A stretch of DNA of 64,000 bases from Rosistilla oblonga (GCF_007751715.1 NZ_CP036292.1:2418001-2482000), one strand, 5' to 3'; shown: positions 44,843-53,374, counted from the first letter of the stretch. Notes: generated by a model not told the origin, from the sequence alone. Translations and numbers: made by a program.

Positions 44843-46048
44843 CTAACCGCGGCGGATCTCCGATCCCTTGAATGAGATCTTGGTGCGGATGATCGTCTTC
44901 AAGCGGTTGTGGATCTGCCCGGTCTCCAAATCGATTCGCTCGGGCGTCGCTTGGATATGTTTATCGACGACGGCGTGGTAGCCGCGTTCGGAGAAGATAT
45001 CGATCAACATCCAGAGCGCCAGCGGATCGGTGAACAGTTCGTCTTCGGAGTTCACAATCGCTTGGCCCGAGAGGGCGTGGCGTTCGATGATCGGCATAAA
45101 TTTCCGATCGATCGTGTCGACGGTGCGAATGAACAGATCGCGGTGTTCCAATTCGTAGGAATCGAGGCGGCGAACGAGTTCCTGCCGCGCGTGGACTGTG
45201 ATCTCGCTCGCTAGCGGCAAACCACGTAGCCGATCGTAGGTGCTGGGATCGAGTTCCAACGAGCTTTGGTACGCCAATTCGCCGATGATGTTCGCTTCGA
45301 CTTCCGCGATCGGTCCCTCGGCGTTGATGAAGTGGTAGTGATAGATCTCTTTCAGGGACTGCAGCGCGTCCCACGTCATCTCTTTAAAGACGCGGTAGCG
45401 ACGCTTCGCCTTTTCCGGACTCAGATCGGTCGCTCGCAATTCGATCGGGCGGCCGATACCTGTCTCGGCGACTTCTTGGTTGTGCGCTTCGATCTCTCGG
45501 CCGCGTTGCAGTTGGCGGCTGATGCTTGTCGCTTCGCTGATGAACAACAGCATCGCGTGGATCGTGGGGCGGCGGAAGTTGACCGCCAGTTCGGTCCCTT
45601 GGAACTCGGCGTGCAGTTGCGTGATCTTATCGACCAACAACTTCAGGCATTCGACTTGCACGCGCGTTCGCGGAAAGCCATCCAGGACTGCTCCATCGCG
45701 AAAGATCGGTTCCAACAGTTTCCGCAGCAAGATCCCGATCACCTCGCCATCGCCGACGATTCCGCCCTGATCTTTGATCCGCTGGGCTTCGGGAGTGACC
45801 AACAGATCGCTGACTACGATCGGCGGGCAGGTCAGCCCGCGAGCGGCCATGATGAACTGCGTTTGCGTTCCCTTGCCCGCACCCGGCGCACCGCCCAGCA
45901 GGATCAGTTCTTTCGGGAAACGCAGGTTCTCGTGCCCGACCTCCTGTTCCAATTCCTTCCACACCGATTTGAAGATTACTTGAGCATCTTTGATTTCCAA
46001 GTCGATCGGCTCGTTGACGGGGTGGTCGGATTTGTTATTGGACTGCAT
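44843..46048 (-). CDS. Adenylate-kinase-like protein with C-terminal extension
   Basis: 401 residues, almost twice a normal adenylate kinase. The N-terminal half has the Walker A LGGAPGAGKGTQTQFI, the AMP-site DGFPRTRVQVECLKLL and an enlarged LID-like segment with RATDLSPEKAKRRYRVF. The C-terminal 160 residues (from about SSLELDPSTYDRLRG) are not part of adenylate kinases; they contain QELVRRLDSYELEHRDLFIR and a region predicted as helix and strand, possibly a regulatory or second catalytic module. Phosphotransfer to nucleoside monophosphates is inferred; the true substrate may differ. Confidence 0.75.
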   Translation of the reverse strand: MQSNNKSDHPVNEPIDLEIKDAQVIFKSVWKELEQEVGHENLRFPKELILLGGAPGAGKGTQTQFIMAARGLTCPPIVVSDLLVTPEAQRIKDQGGIVGDGEVIGILLRKLLEPIFRDGAVLDGFPRTRVQVECLKLLVDKITQLHAEFQGTELAVNFRRPTIHAMLLFISEATSISRQLQRGREIEAHNQEVAETGIGRPIELRATDLSPEKAKRRYRVFKEMTWDALQSLKEIYHYHFINAEGPIAEVEANIIGELAYQSSLELDPSTYDRLRGLPLASEITVHARQELVRRLDSYELEHRDLFIRTVDTIDRKFMPIIERHALSGQAIVNSEDELFTDPLALWMLIDIFSERGYHAVVDKHIQATPERIDLETGQIHNRLKTIIRTKISFKGSEIRRG

Positions 46049-46112
46049 AGGTGTTGATCGCTGATCTGAATTGCACGAGGTGGGTTCGGCCCAGTGTCAG
46101 CGACCATCGCCA

Positions 46113-47543
46113 TCATGCTTTGGTCTGCTGCTTCAGGGCCATGATCTGCTGGCGCTCGGGCATCGCTTTATAAAACGGATCGAGAGGGAAGCAACCCGAG
46201 ATCATACCATTTCGCGGCCCGGTTGTGCATTCGCTGAACGTGCGACAAATTTTCTTCCGCGGCATCGTCCGCCCCGCGATCACGTCGGCCGGCAGTTCGG
46301 GATACGAAAGGACCATCCGCCCCAAACCGATGAAGTCGGCCATGCCTTGCTGGACAACCGCCTGCCCAACATTGGGCAGCCAATCTTGCAGGTAGGTGTA
46401 ACCCGATCCGACAAACAGCAGATTTGGGTGCGCTCGTTTCAGCATCGCCGTCGCGTCGATCTGCCGCGCCACGCCGACCAACGGATCTTCTGGCGGAGCG
46501 TAGCCGTCGGAGGGAGGGAAGATCGCCGGCCGCTGGATGTGCGGACAATAATAAGGACTGCCAACGGTCGAGCAGACGAGCTGGATCCCCAGTTCTTCCA
46601 ACAGCTGCATCAGTCGCGAGGGTTCGGTCAGATCGTATCCGACACCGGTCCCATCGCCACCGAAGGCGCTCCGGTATTCGCCCGTCTGGCTAGGTTGCCC
46701 CAGCCCTTCGGGACCCGGTTCAAACGGGATGAAATCGAAGATGCTGATCCGCGTGCCGATCTGTAAACCAGCCGCTTCGCTGCGGATTCCGTCGACGATC
46801 GATCGCAAAAAGCGAGTCCGATTCTCGAAGCTGCCACCATATTTCCCAGGCCGATCGTAGCCCGAGAGGAGTTCGTGCCCCAAGTAGCCGTGGCAGTGTT
46901 TGACATCGACAAACGCGTATCCAGCCTGCTGAGCGAGCTTGCTGGCGGCGACGAAATCGTCGACTAAGCGATCGAGGTCGTCGTCGCTCAAAATCGCCGC
47001 GTCGCTGTCGACGCCAAACTTCGCGTCGAGCACTGCATGCCGATACGCGACTCGCGGTTCGAGTTGCTTCTTGTCGTTGGGACGCGCGAAGCGGCCCGAG
47101 TGGGTCAGCTGCAAACCGACTAACAAGTCGTCGACCGTGCCAAAATGCTCGCGATGCGTGTCGACCAACAGCGTCCGCAAGGCTTCGATCTCGGCGAGGT
47201 TGTCCGAGTTGATCACCAGTTGATTTGGATTGGCGCGGCCGTCGTGACGGACCGCCACCGCTTCGCCACCCCAGATCAATTTCGCTCCGCTAAGTCCAAA
47301 GTTCTTCCAACGACGACGCGTCAGATCGGTCGGCCGCCCGTCGGTCGTGCCGTCCCAACCTTCCATCGGCAGGATCGCAAATCGGTTCCCAATCGTGCCG
47401 CCGTTCCAATCGCACGACTGGGCCAACGGCGCCGCGTCGCCACTTTGCATCGCAGCATCCAACGGGATCTGGATCTCCAGTTCATCGAGCCGCGATTGAA
47501 AAGCGTCGAGGGTTTTCAGACTGTTGATTTTTGGATAGCTCAT
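46113..47543 (-). CDS. NADH:flavin oxidoreductase (old-yellow-enzyme family)
   Basis: 476 residues, FMN-dependent TIM-barrel ene-reductase or dehydrogenase. Family motifs: [18 protein letters not shown] near the N-terminus, [44 protein letters not shown] and [16 protein letters not shown]. Cysteines in [20 protein letters not shown] resemble but do not clearly make the four-Cys cluster of the larger 2,4-dienoyl-CoA reductase type. Its start overlaps the stop of the dihydrodipicolinate-synthase-like gene by 4 bp, so both act together, probably in catabolism of an unsaturated or keto acid. Confidence 0.87.
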   Translation of the reverse strand: MSYPKINSLKTLDAFQSRLDELEIQIPLDAAMQSGDAAPLAQSCDWNGGTIGNRFAILPMEGWDGTTDGRPTDLTRRRWKNFGLSGAKLIWGGEAVAVRHDGRANPNQLVINSDNLAEIEALRTLLVDTHREHFGTVDDLLVGLQLTHSGRFARPNDKKQLEPRVAYRHAVLDAKFGVDSDAAILSDDDLDRLVDDFVAASKLAQQAGYAFVDVKHCHGYLGHELLSGYDRPGKYGGSFENRTRFLRSIVDGIRSEAAGLQIGTRISIFDFIPFEPGPEGLGQPSQTGEYRSAFGGDGTGVGYDLTEPSRLMQLLEELGIQLVCSTVGSPYYCPHIQRPAIFPPSDGYAPPEDPLVGVARQIDATAMLKRAHPNLLFVGSGYTYLQDWLPNVGQAVVQQGMADFIGLGRMVLSYPELPADVIAGRTMPRKKICRTFSECTTGPRNGMISGCFPLDPFYKAMPERQQIMALKQQTKA

Positions 47544-48499
47544 GCGTTGCCTCCCTTTGCCAGCGAGATGCCTAGCTGCCGCGCGACGTCTTCCAGAATT
47601 GGCAGGTCGCTGTCGGGACGCTGCGGGCTGCCGGGATAGGTTTTGTTGGTCGCGATCCAGCCGCGGAGATGCAGGAACATCGCGGCAGAATGTTTGTACC
47701 CCGGGACCGGCTGGCGGAACGTCAAGAAGCCCAGATACTGCAGGGCGTCGTTGAGTTCATAAAACGCCGGATCGCCCGCGGCCCAATAGGCATCGCGTCG
47801 AGCGAACAGGTCGGGAGCAAATGTGCTGAGTCCCAGCAGATAATCGCTGCCGTACATCACCATGTCGATCGCCAGATCGTTGCCGGTGAAGACTTTGAAT
47901 TCGGGACGCAGTTGGTCGCGAAGGGCCAAGCGTTCCCATTCCGCCGCGCGGCTGAGCGACGAGTGTTTCGCACCGATACACTGCGGCAACAGCATCAATT
48001 GGCGATAGACGTCGGTCGAATAGATCTTGCCAAACGGCAGGAAACATTGCCCCAGTTCGAACCCGATAAACTGGTCGCACGCTTGGCCGATCTTCTCGTA
48101 ACTGGCAACGATCTCGGCGTCGCCTTGGTCGGTCAGACCGTAGGACTGGAAGATCACCGGCGTCGCTCCACGCGCGGTGATCTCGTCGATCCGAGACTTG
48201 TAGGCATCGAGAGCCAACGTGCTGCCGGGCGTGTCGCCAACAAAGGCTCCCGCGACAAACGGTCCCGATCCCAGCACCTCTCGCGTCACGTCCAGGACCT
48301 GCAGGCGAGTCGCTTCGTCGATCAAGTTGACATAGCCGGTGTCCATGTTCACGGCGGGAGTCAATCCCGCGTCGGCGGTCCGCAGGACATGCTGGCGAAA
48401 ACCGTCCCAGTCGACTTCGTTGTTTTCGAGCAACGGCAACAGAATCGCCGAGATCCCGGTGATCTTGCGTCGGGGACGCAGCAGTGTGGTTGGATCCAT
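47540..48499 (-). CDS. Dihydrodipicolinate synthase/NAL-family aldolase-like protein
   Basis: 319 residues, DapA/NanA-type TIM barrel. It starts with [20 protein letters not shown] and has the conserved [12 protein letters not shown] segment and [20 protein letters not shown]. The Schiff-base Lys would be in [14 protein letters not shown], in place of the usual GIKE/GIKD. The canonical TTGE and Tyr motifs are altered (DTGYVN), so this is not DapA itself. It is coupled to the OYE-family gene by a 4-bp overlap. Aldol cleavage or hydration of a 2-keto acid is the most likely activity. Confidence 0.82.
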   Translation of the reverse strand: MDPTTLLRPRRKITGISAILLPLLENNEVDWDGFRQHVLRTADAGLTPAVNMDTGYVNLIDEATRLQVLDVTREVLGSGPFVAGAFVGDTPGSTLALDAYKSRIDEITARGATPVIFQSYGLTDQGDAEIVASYEKIGQACDQFIGFELGQCFLPFGKIYSTDVYRQLMLLPQCIGAKHSSLSRAAEWERLALRDQLRPEFKVFTGNDLAIDMVMYGSDYLLGLSTFAPDLFARRDAYWAAGDPAFYELNDALQYLGFLTFRQPVPGYKHSAAMFLHLRGWIATNKTYPGSPQRPDSDLPILEDVARQLGISLAKGGNA

Positions 48500-48573
48500 G
48501 TCTTCTAATTTTCTTTGCGTTGTGAAAGTCGCCTAGGGTAGCGCATCGCTCCGAGACGGTCAGTTGAACGGTT

Positions 48574-48634
48574 GTCGCCTTTTGCTCCGCAAAAGTGCGT
48601 GGTGCATCCGCACTTTCGCGGAGCGAAAGGCGAC
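48574..48634. repeat. Diverged copy of the 27-bp-arm palindrome
   Basis: Arms 48574-48599 and 48609-48634 match those at 4188-4263 and 5934-6010, with a shorter loop and several substitutions in the left arm. It lies in the 270-base gap between the DapA-like gene and larE. Confidence 0.8.
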
Positions 48635-48770
48635 CAAGCGGTCGATCGACGTCGGTAGGGCGGAGTATAACGCCACAAGCGGATGCGGGCATTGCAATCC
48701 GGGCGAACGGAATTCGCAAATCGGGCAACTGCCAAGCTACCAAGCTAGAAGGTTTGTCCGCGGCGAGCGA

Positions 48771-49595
48771 TCAATTGCCGATCGAGACCAATTGATTCAG
48801 GTTGCCCGACCGCAGCCCTTCGATATCGACGGTGATGAACTGGAAGCCGAGCGAACGGAAGTGTCGGCTCATCCGCTGGCGAAACTCCGGCTGCACCAAT
48901 TCAGCGATCCGCGCCGCGGGGACTTCGATCCGCGCCAACTGTCCCGGATGCAATCGGACGCGAAGTTCGGCAAAGCCTTCGTCGCGGAGCCAGTTTTCCG
49001 CGCGATCGATCTGTTGCAGCTTGTCGACGGTGACCGGTTCGCCATACGCGATCCGGCTGGCCAAACAGGGACCCGCTGGCAGATCCCAAACCGACAATTC
49101 CCAGTGCTTTGCCAGCTGGCGGACCATCGTTTTGGTGATCCCAAGATCGGCCAACGGCGTCTGCACCGCGGCGTCGCGACCGGCTTGGATGCCCGGTCGG
49201 TGATCGCCTAGATCGTCGGCGTTCGTTCCGCTGCAGATCACGCTGTCGCGGTGCTCGTCGGCGATCGTCGCCAGCGTTTGATAGAGTGTCTGTTTGCAAT
49301 AGAAGCAGCGTTGGCCATCGTTGCGTTGGTAATCGGGACGTTCGGTTTCGTGAGTTGAGATCGTTTGTAGATTGATCCCAATTTCCGCAGCCACCTGCGC
49401 CGCCAATTCGCTCTGCCGCTCCGGCACGCTGGGGCTGATCGCCCTCACGGCCAACGCCTTGTCGCCCAATGCTCGCTGCGCAGCGGCGGCGACCACCGCG
49501 CTGTCGACTCCGCCTGAAAACGCGACGACGACGCGGGAATGCCGCTGCAGTTCATCGATCAAACGTTGGGCGGTCGCTTCAGTTTGCATCATCAC
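48771..49595 (-). CDS. larE: ATP-dependent sacrificial sulfur transferase LarE
   Basis: 274 residues, PP-loop ATP pyrophosphatase. P-loop VVVAFSGGVDSAVVAAAA, then NDGQRCFYCKQTLYQTLA, SGTNADDLGDHRPGIQA and WDLPAGPCLASRIAYGE, where the Cys of PCLASR is the sulfur-donating residue that becomes dehydroalanine in LarE. LarE builds the nickel-pincer cofactor of lactate racemase-type enzymes. No larA, larB or larC lies in the window. Three successive ATGs make the exact start uncertain by two residues. It begins 17 nt inside the preceding methyltransferase gene. Confidence 0.9.
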   Translation of the reverse strand: MMMQTEATAQRLIDELQRHSRVVVAFSGGVDSAVVAAAAQRALGDKALAVRAISPSVPERQSELAAQVAAEIGINLQTISTHETERPDYQRNDGQRCFYCKQTLYQTLATIADEHRDSVICSGTNADDLGDHRPGIQAGRDAAVQTPLADLGITKTMVRQLAKHWELSVWDLPAGPCLASRIAYGEPVTVDKLQQIDRAENWLRDEGFAELRVRLHPGQLARIEVPAARIAELVQPEFRQRMSRHFRSLGFQFITVDIEGLRSGNLNQLVSIGN

Positions 49596-50463
49596 TTGAG
49601 TCCGTGTTGGAAGGACTGTCCAGGTGCCAGGTCGCGCGAACGAAATATCCGGCGTCGAGCGAGCGGCCCGAGCTGTCGGGAATCTTGCAACGCCCCTGTT
49701 CGATCTCGAGCCCCGCCGGTTGGTTCTGCCGCAACCAGTCGCTGATATCCGAATCGAAAATCGTATCGGAATGGCCGGTGATCAACATCGCCGCGCGAGG
49801 CGTCAGCAGCGACAGACAATCTTCCAACAGCGGCCAGAGGTCGTGTTGGATCCGCCACGAATCGCCTTTGGTTCCGTGACCGTAGGCCGGCGGATCCAGC
49901 ACGATCACGCTGTGCTTTCGGCCGCGGCGAATCTCGCGAGCGGCAAACCGGCGGGCGTCTTCGACGATGTAGCGAATCGCCGCGTCGCCCAGTTCGCTGC
50001 GGCGGGCGTTGTCGCCGGTCCGCGCGACGCTCGGCTTAGACGCATCGATATGGGCGACGCGGAATCCGACGCGAGCAAGAGCCAGCGTGCTGCCGCCGGT
50101 ATACCCAAACAGATTCATCGCGTCGCGACAGTCGGCTGGCAACCGGTCGGCCAAACTCGCCAGCCACTGCCAATTCGCAGCCTGTTCGGGGAAGAATCCG
50201 ATATGCCCAAACGGCTTCGGTTCCGCCGCCAACCGGAACGCACCGGTGTCGAGTTCCAGCGACTCGGGCCACTCGTTGAAGATCGTCCAGGACGAACCAT
50301 CGTAGACGGCATCGGCTTGCTGCCAGGCATCGGCCTGCGCAGGAGCATCCCATTCCGCCGCGGGACTGGGGCGGTCGAGCTTGTAGCCGTCGATCGATTC
50401 GAGTTTGCGACCGTCGCCAAAGTCGATCAGTTGGTAATTCTGCAGCAGGGATTCAGCGGACAT
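49579..50463 (-). CDS. Class I SAM methyltransferase (RlmI/RlmK-like)
   Basis: 294 residues. SAM motif I is AMNLFGYTGGSTLALARVG, followed by an acidic VAHIDASKPSVARTG strand, RYIVEDARRFAAREI and the DPPAYGHGTKGDSW motif, which is the DPPxxG form found in rRNA m5C and m2G methyltransferases. The N-terminal 70 residues are a small extra domain. RNA is the likely substrate; exact base unknown. It is first in a two-gene unit with larE, overlapping by 17 bp. Confidence 0.85.
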   Translation of the reverse strand: MSAESLLQNYQLIDFGDGRKLESIDGYKLDRPSPAAEWDAPAQADAWQQADAVYDGSSWTIFNEWPESLELDTGAFRLAAEPKPFGHIGFFPEQAANWQWLASLADRLPADCRDAMNLFGYTGGSTLALARVGFRVAHIDASKPSVARTGDNARRSELGDAAIRYIVEDARRFAAREIRRGRKHSVIVLDPPAYGHGTKGDSWRIQHDLWPLLEDCLSLLTPRAAMLITGHSDTIFDSDISDWLRQNQPAGLEIEQGRCKIPDSSGRSLDAGYFVRATWHLDSPSNTDSSDDAN

Positions 50464-50525
50464 AAATAGAGCGGGATCGACTTTCGAAAGCGGGAATAGT
50501 GGTTGGAAGTGGAGATATTAAAGTT

Positions 50526-50910
50526 GGTGAACCATCGCGTAGCGGAACTCGTCAAGAGTTTCGGAAGGAAGACTCGCCGTGGATCGAAAGTCTTGACGAC
50601 TTCCGCTACGGCAACAATACGGTGAACCACCCCGTAGCGGAACTCGTCAAGAGTTTCGGAAGAGCGGGTAACTGCCGTGGATCGAAAGTCTTGACGACTT
50701 CCGCTACGGCAACAATACGGTGAACCACCCCGTCGCGGAACTCGTCAAGAGTTTCGGAGGAGCGGGTAACTGCCGTGGATCGAAAGTCTTGACGACTTCC
50801 GCTACGGCAACAATACGGTTCAGGATCGCGTCGCGGAACTCGTCAAGAGTTTCGAGAGGAGCGGGTAACCGCCGTGGATCGAAAGTCTTGACGACTTCCG
50901 CTACAGCCGA
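50526..50910. repeat. Four tandem hairpin units upstream of the pup-like gene
   Basis: Four similar units begin at 50526, 50621, 50719 and 50817 (period 95-98 bp). Each contains arms GTAGCGGAACTCGTCAAGA and an approximate complement ending GACTTCCGCTAC, so each can form a long hairpin. Units 1-3 are closest to each other; unit 4 has a different first ten bases and extra changes. The repeat fills the gap between the methyltransferase gene and the promoter at 51023. Confidence 0.92.
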
Positions 50911-51022
50911 GAACCGACATCCTCTATAACGAAAAACGCGTTGCGGCGTTGCTCGATGGGGAAGAGCCTGCTGGCAAGATTTGCCCAGTTCGCCCAACGC
51001 CCCACACCGCGAAATCACTTGA

Positions 51023-51051
51023 TTGTGACCCGCAAATCTTTCTTCTATAAT
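51023..51051 (+). promoter_or_regulatory. Sigma-70-like promoter of the pup-like gene
   Basis: TTGTGA (51023-51028) and a perfect TATAAT (51046-51051) are separated by 17 bp. A transcript starting near 51058 would have a leader of about 65 nt before the GTG start at 51124. The promoter lies downstream of the alternative in-frame ATGs at 50941 and 50956, which excludes these as starts of this transcript. Confidence 0.7.
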
Positions 51052-51111
51052 CAAGCGAATGGAGTGGGAACGATTCCGCATCGCCCATTGTATCCGATCA
51101 CCTATCGATTC

Positions 51112-51116
51112 AGGAG
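51112..51116 (+). promoter_or_regulatory. Ribosome-binding site fixing a GTG start
   Basis: AGGAG with 7 nt spacing before GTG 51124. This decides the start of the Pup-like protein as a 51-residue peptide rather than a 112-residue product of the longer open frame. Confidence 0.8.
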
Positions 51117-51123
51117 CGCCCCT

Positions 51124-51279
51124 GTGAAGACGGACACCATTCTCGAAGCACCGCAGACCAGCGAAACGTTGCCTCAACCGCAAACCTTGGAACAGATCAT
51201 CGACCGAGTCGCCGTCGATGCCCAAGATCAACCGCAGCGATATCTGGACGAGGTTGTCGTTCCCGACGGCGGCGAATAA
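51124..51279 (+). CDS. Pup-like small modifier protein ending in Gly-Gly-Glu
   Basis: 51 residues from GTG, chosen because of the AGGAG site and the promoter just upstream. The N-terminal half is polar and probably disordered (KTDTILEAPQTSETLPQPQ). The C-terminal half, LEQIIDRVAVDAQDQPQRYLD followed by EVVVPDGGE, aligns by eye with the Pup C-terminus (helix with acidic residues, then a short tail ending KGGQ). A terminal Glu means it could be ligated without prior deamidation, as for Pup homologues encoded with Glu. The next gene on the same strand, after 109 nt, is a Pup-ligase homologue, which strongly supports the call. It is shorter than mycobacterial Pup (64 residues). Targets are unknown. 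Confidence 0.82.
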   Translation: MKTDTILEAPQTSETLPQPQTLEQIIDRVAVDAQDQPQRYLDEVVVPDGGE

Positions 51280-51388
51280 ATCGATCGGCGAATCTTTTAA
51301 AGGGTGGGGCGACGATCGATCATCGCCCGACCGAATCAGCCCGTCGGGGCGTGCTGTTTGAATTTGCGCACCCCGGCAGGCGAAGCTC

Positions 51389-53071
51389 TTGAAAACCAAC
51401 GCTCCAATCTTTCAACGCTTACTGGGGCTGGAGACCGAATACGCGATCCGCTTTCGGCCGCACCAAGACGGGCCGCCCGTAAAACAGATCGAACTCTATC
51501 GCTCGCTGTTGGAGAAGTTCCGGGAGCGATTGCCGACGGCGACCGGCAGCCTCTTGGAAGAGAAGCACTTCACGGCCAACGGCGGCACGATCGGTTTCGA
51601 ACGCGTTTTGCATGCGGGCGGTTTTGGGCTGATCGAAGCGGCGACGCCGGAGTGCCAGAGTCCTCGCGATGCTTTGGTCTGGCAGCGTGCTCAAGATCGT
51701 TTGCTCAGCGAGTCGGCGGCCAGTTGTCGCGACGATGGCGAACTGGTCTTGATCAAGAACAGCCGCGACAGCCAAGGGAACGCCTACGGCACTCACGAGA
51801 ACTACGAGATCCAAGTCACCGGCTGGCTGGGGCTCGCGTGTTGGCGTGTTGTCTTGTTGTTAGCGGCGACGATCTGTCTGCTGTTTTGGGTAATCATGGT
51901 CCCGTTGGTGATCGTCGCGATCCCCGCGTACCTGTTGATTGCTGTGGCGGTCTATCCGTTTGCTGTGATGCGAACCGACAGCGGGCAGCGAGCGGAATTG
52001 TTCCGTAAGTTCTTCGGCGATGGATTCGACACATCCGAAGATGCCACGCCGATCCCACGCTCGGTCGAACGGGCACTGAACCGCGTGGCGATGATCGCAC
52101 TGAGTCCGATGCTGTTGACGATCATCGTCGCTGCCAGGTTCTGTCTGTATCGTCGACATGTCCGAATGTTGACGCCGTTTTTGGTCAGCCGATCGATCCT
52201 CTCGGGAAGCGGTTGGGTTTCCCATAGCGGCGATTTTTTGTTGGCTCAGAAAGCTCCCGTGCTGCGATTTATCTTTGGTCCGCTGGGCAACCACGCTTAT
52301 CCTTTGTTCAGCGTCGCCCATCTGATGGATGCTTGCCTGATCGGATGGTTTAATCCGATGGACCTCTTCAGCAACCTGGGTTCACGCCAACGGATGCAAG
52401 TCTGTTTGGGAGACTGCAACATGGCGGAGGAGGCTGAATATCTGCGGCTCGCCACGACCACATTGATGATCGATGCGATCGAAGCGGGCGCGATCAAAAA
52501 TCCACCGCGCGTTCGGCGACCGATGCGCGCATTGCAAGCTGTGGTTCGGGACGAACCGATCGAGCGTGCGATCGCCGTCCACAACGGCCGACCGATGACA
52601 GCACTCGACGTCCAGCGATGGTACCAAGCCGCTTGCCGCCGATTTGTGGAAGCCAATCAGAATCGGCCCGATGAAGCGTACGAAGTGCTACAGCGGTGGA
52701 GCGATGTGCTGGATGGATTGGCCGGTGATCGCACGATCCTTGTCGGCCGCATCGACTGGGTGACCAAGAGGATGTTGTTGAAACAAGCGGGCCAGAACCT
52801 GCCGTTGCCGGCCAACCGCAAGCTCGACATCAAGTACCACGAACTCTCATCCGACGGGTATTACTTGCTGCTGGAATCGGCGGGTGAGACCGAGCAGATC
52901 GTCAGCGAGCAGGAGATCCTGCGAGCGATGCGCCAGCCGCCTCCCACACCACGCGCGATGCGGCGTGGCAGTTTCATCCGCGAATTCTCCGGCACCGACA
53001 CTCCCGTGCATGCCTCGTGGAACAGCATCCGTCTGGGCAAAGCCTTCGGCAACCGCCGCGTCCGACTGTAG
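51389..53071 (+). CDS. Membrane-inserted Pup ligase/deamidase (PafA/Dop)-family protein
   Basis: 560 residues; TTG is the only usual start after the in-frame stop at 51359-51361. PafA/Dop features in order: LGLETEYAIRF (residues 13-22, metal/ATP Glu), NGGTIGFER and LIEAATPEC (64-89), LIKNSRDSQGNAYGTHENYE (121-140), LTPFLVSRSILSGSGWV (261-277), QVCLGDCNMAEEAEYLRLAT (337-356), ALDVQRWYQ, IDWVTKRMLLKQ, LDIKYHELS and PPPTPRAMRRGSFI. Between residues 143 and 256 is an insertion not found in PafA or Dop: two adjacent membrane helices (about 146-194) and a third (about 232-254). The residue matching the catalytic Asp of the HPEYATPEC-preceding region is not evident (see findings). It would ligate, or remove, the adjacent Pup-like protein at the cytoplasmic membrane face. 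No proteasome genes lie in the window. Confidence 0.85.
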   Translation: MKTNAPIFQRLLGLETEYAIRFRPHQDGPPVKQIELYRSLLEKFRERLPTATGSLLEEKHFTANGGTIGFERVLHAGGFGLIEAATPECQSPRDALVWQRAQDRLLSESAASCRDDGELVLIKNSRDSQGNAYGTHENYEIQVTGWLGLACWRVVLLLAATICLLFWVIMVPLVIVAIPAYLLIAVAVYPFAVMRTDSGQRAELFRKFFGDGFDTSEDATPIPRSVERALNRVAMIALSPMLLTIIVAARFCLYRRHVRMLTPFLVSRSILSGSGWVSHSGDFLLAQKAPVLRFIFGPLGNHAYPLFSVAHLMDACLIGWFNPMDLFSNLGSRQRMQVCLGDCNMAEEAEYLRLATTTLMIDAIEAGAIKNPPRVRRPMRALQAVVRDEPIERAIAVHNGRPMTALDVQRWYQAACRRFVEANQNRPDEAYEVLQRWSDVLDGLAGDRTILVGRIDWVTKRMLLKQAGQNLPLPANRKLDIKYHELSSDGYYLLLESAGETEQIVSEQEILRAMRQPPPTPRAMRRGSFIREFSGTDTPVHASWNSIRLGKAFGNRRVRL

Positions 53072-53374
53072 ATCTCGGCCGCGTGACGGAAAGATCCTCT
53101 CTAGGCAGAGGCTGCGAATTTTGCAACGTTCGCCAGCGAAAGTGTGAAACATAAGACGCACTGGTAAACTCTGTGTCAGCACGGGTTTACAGTCCGGCCC
53201 CGCTTTCGTCCTCTCGGCTAGGGTTGCTTTCCGTCGGCTTGCGACAGCTTTCTTTAAGTCTTTGAAAGTTGGCCAGAAAACGAGGGGAATTTGGCGACGA
53301 AATGCTCGATATCGAACTGTAGGGGATCACCGATAAACCACTTAGCCGAATGCAAACGTCGGGAATCGAAAATC
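53072..53374. other. Intergenic region, no gene seen
   Basis: About 300 bases between the ligase-like gene and the barrel gene. A small hairpin (CCTCT/AGAGG near 53096-53111) follows the ligase stop codon. The barrel promoter should lie here. Longer open frames into this region have unlikely composition. Confidence 0.45.

Noticed and set aside
50526-50910. CRISPR-like array
   Set aside because: Four long units are similar over their whole length, with no unique spacers, no cas genes and a palindromic structure; this is a tandem intergenic repeat.
50941-51123. Longer N-terminus for the Pup-like protein (112 residues)
   Set aside because: The extension spans a good promoter and lies before a well-placed ribosome site and GTG start; its composition (Cys, Phe, Arg-rich) differs from the modifier.
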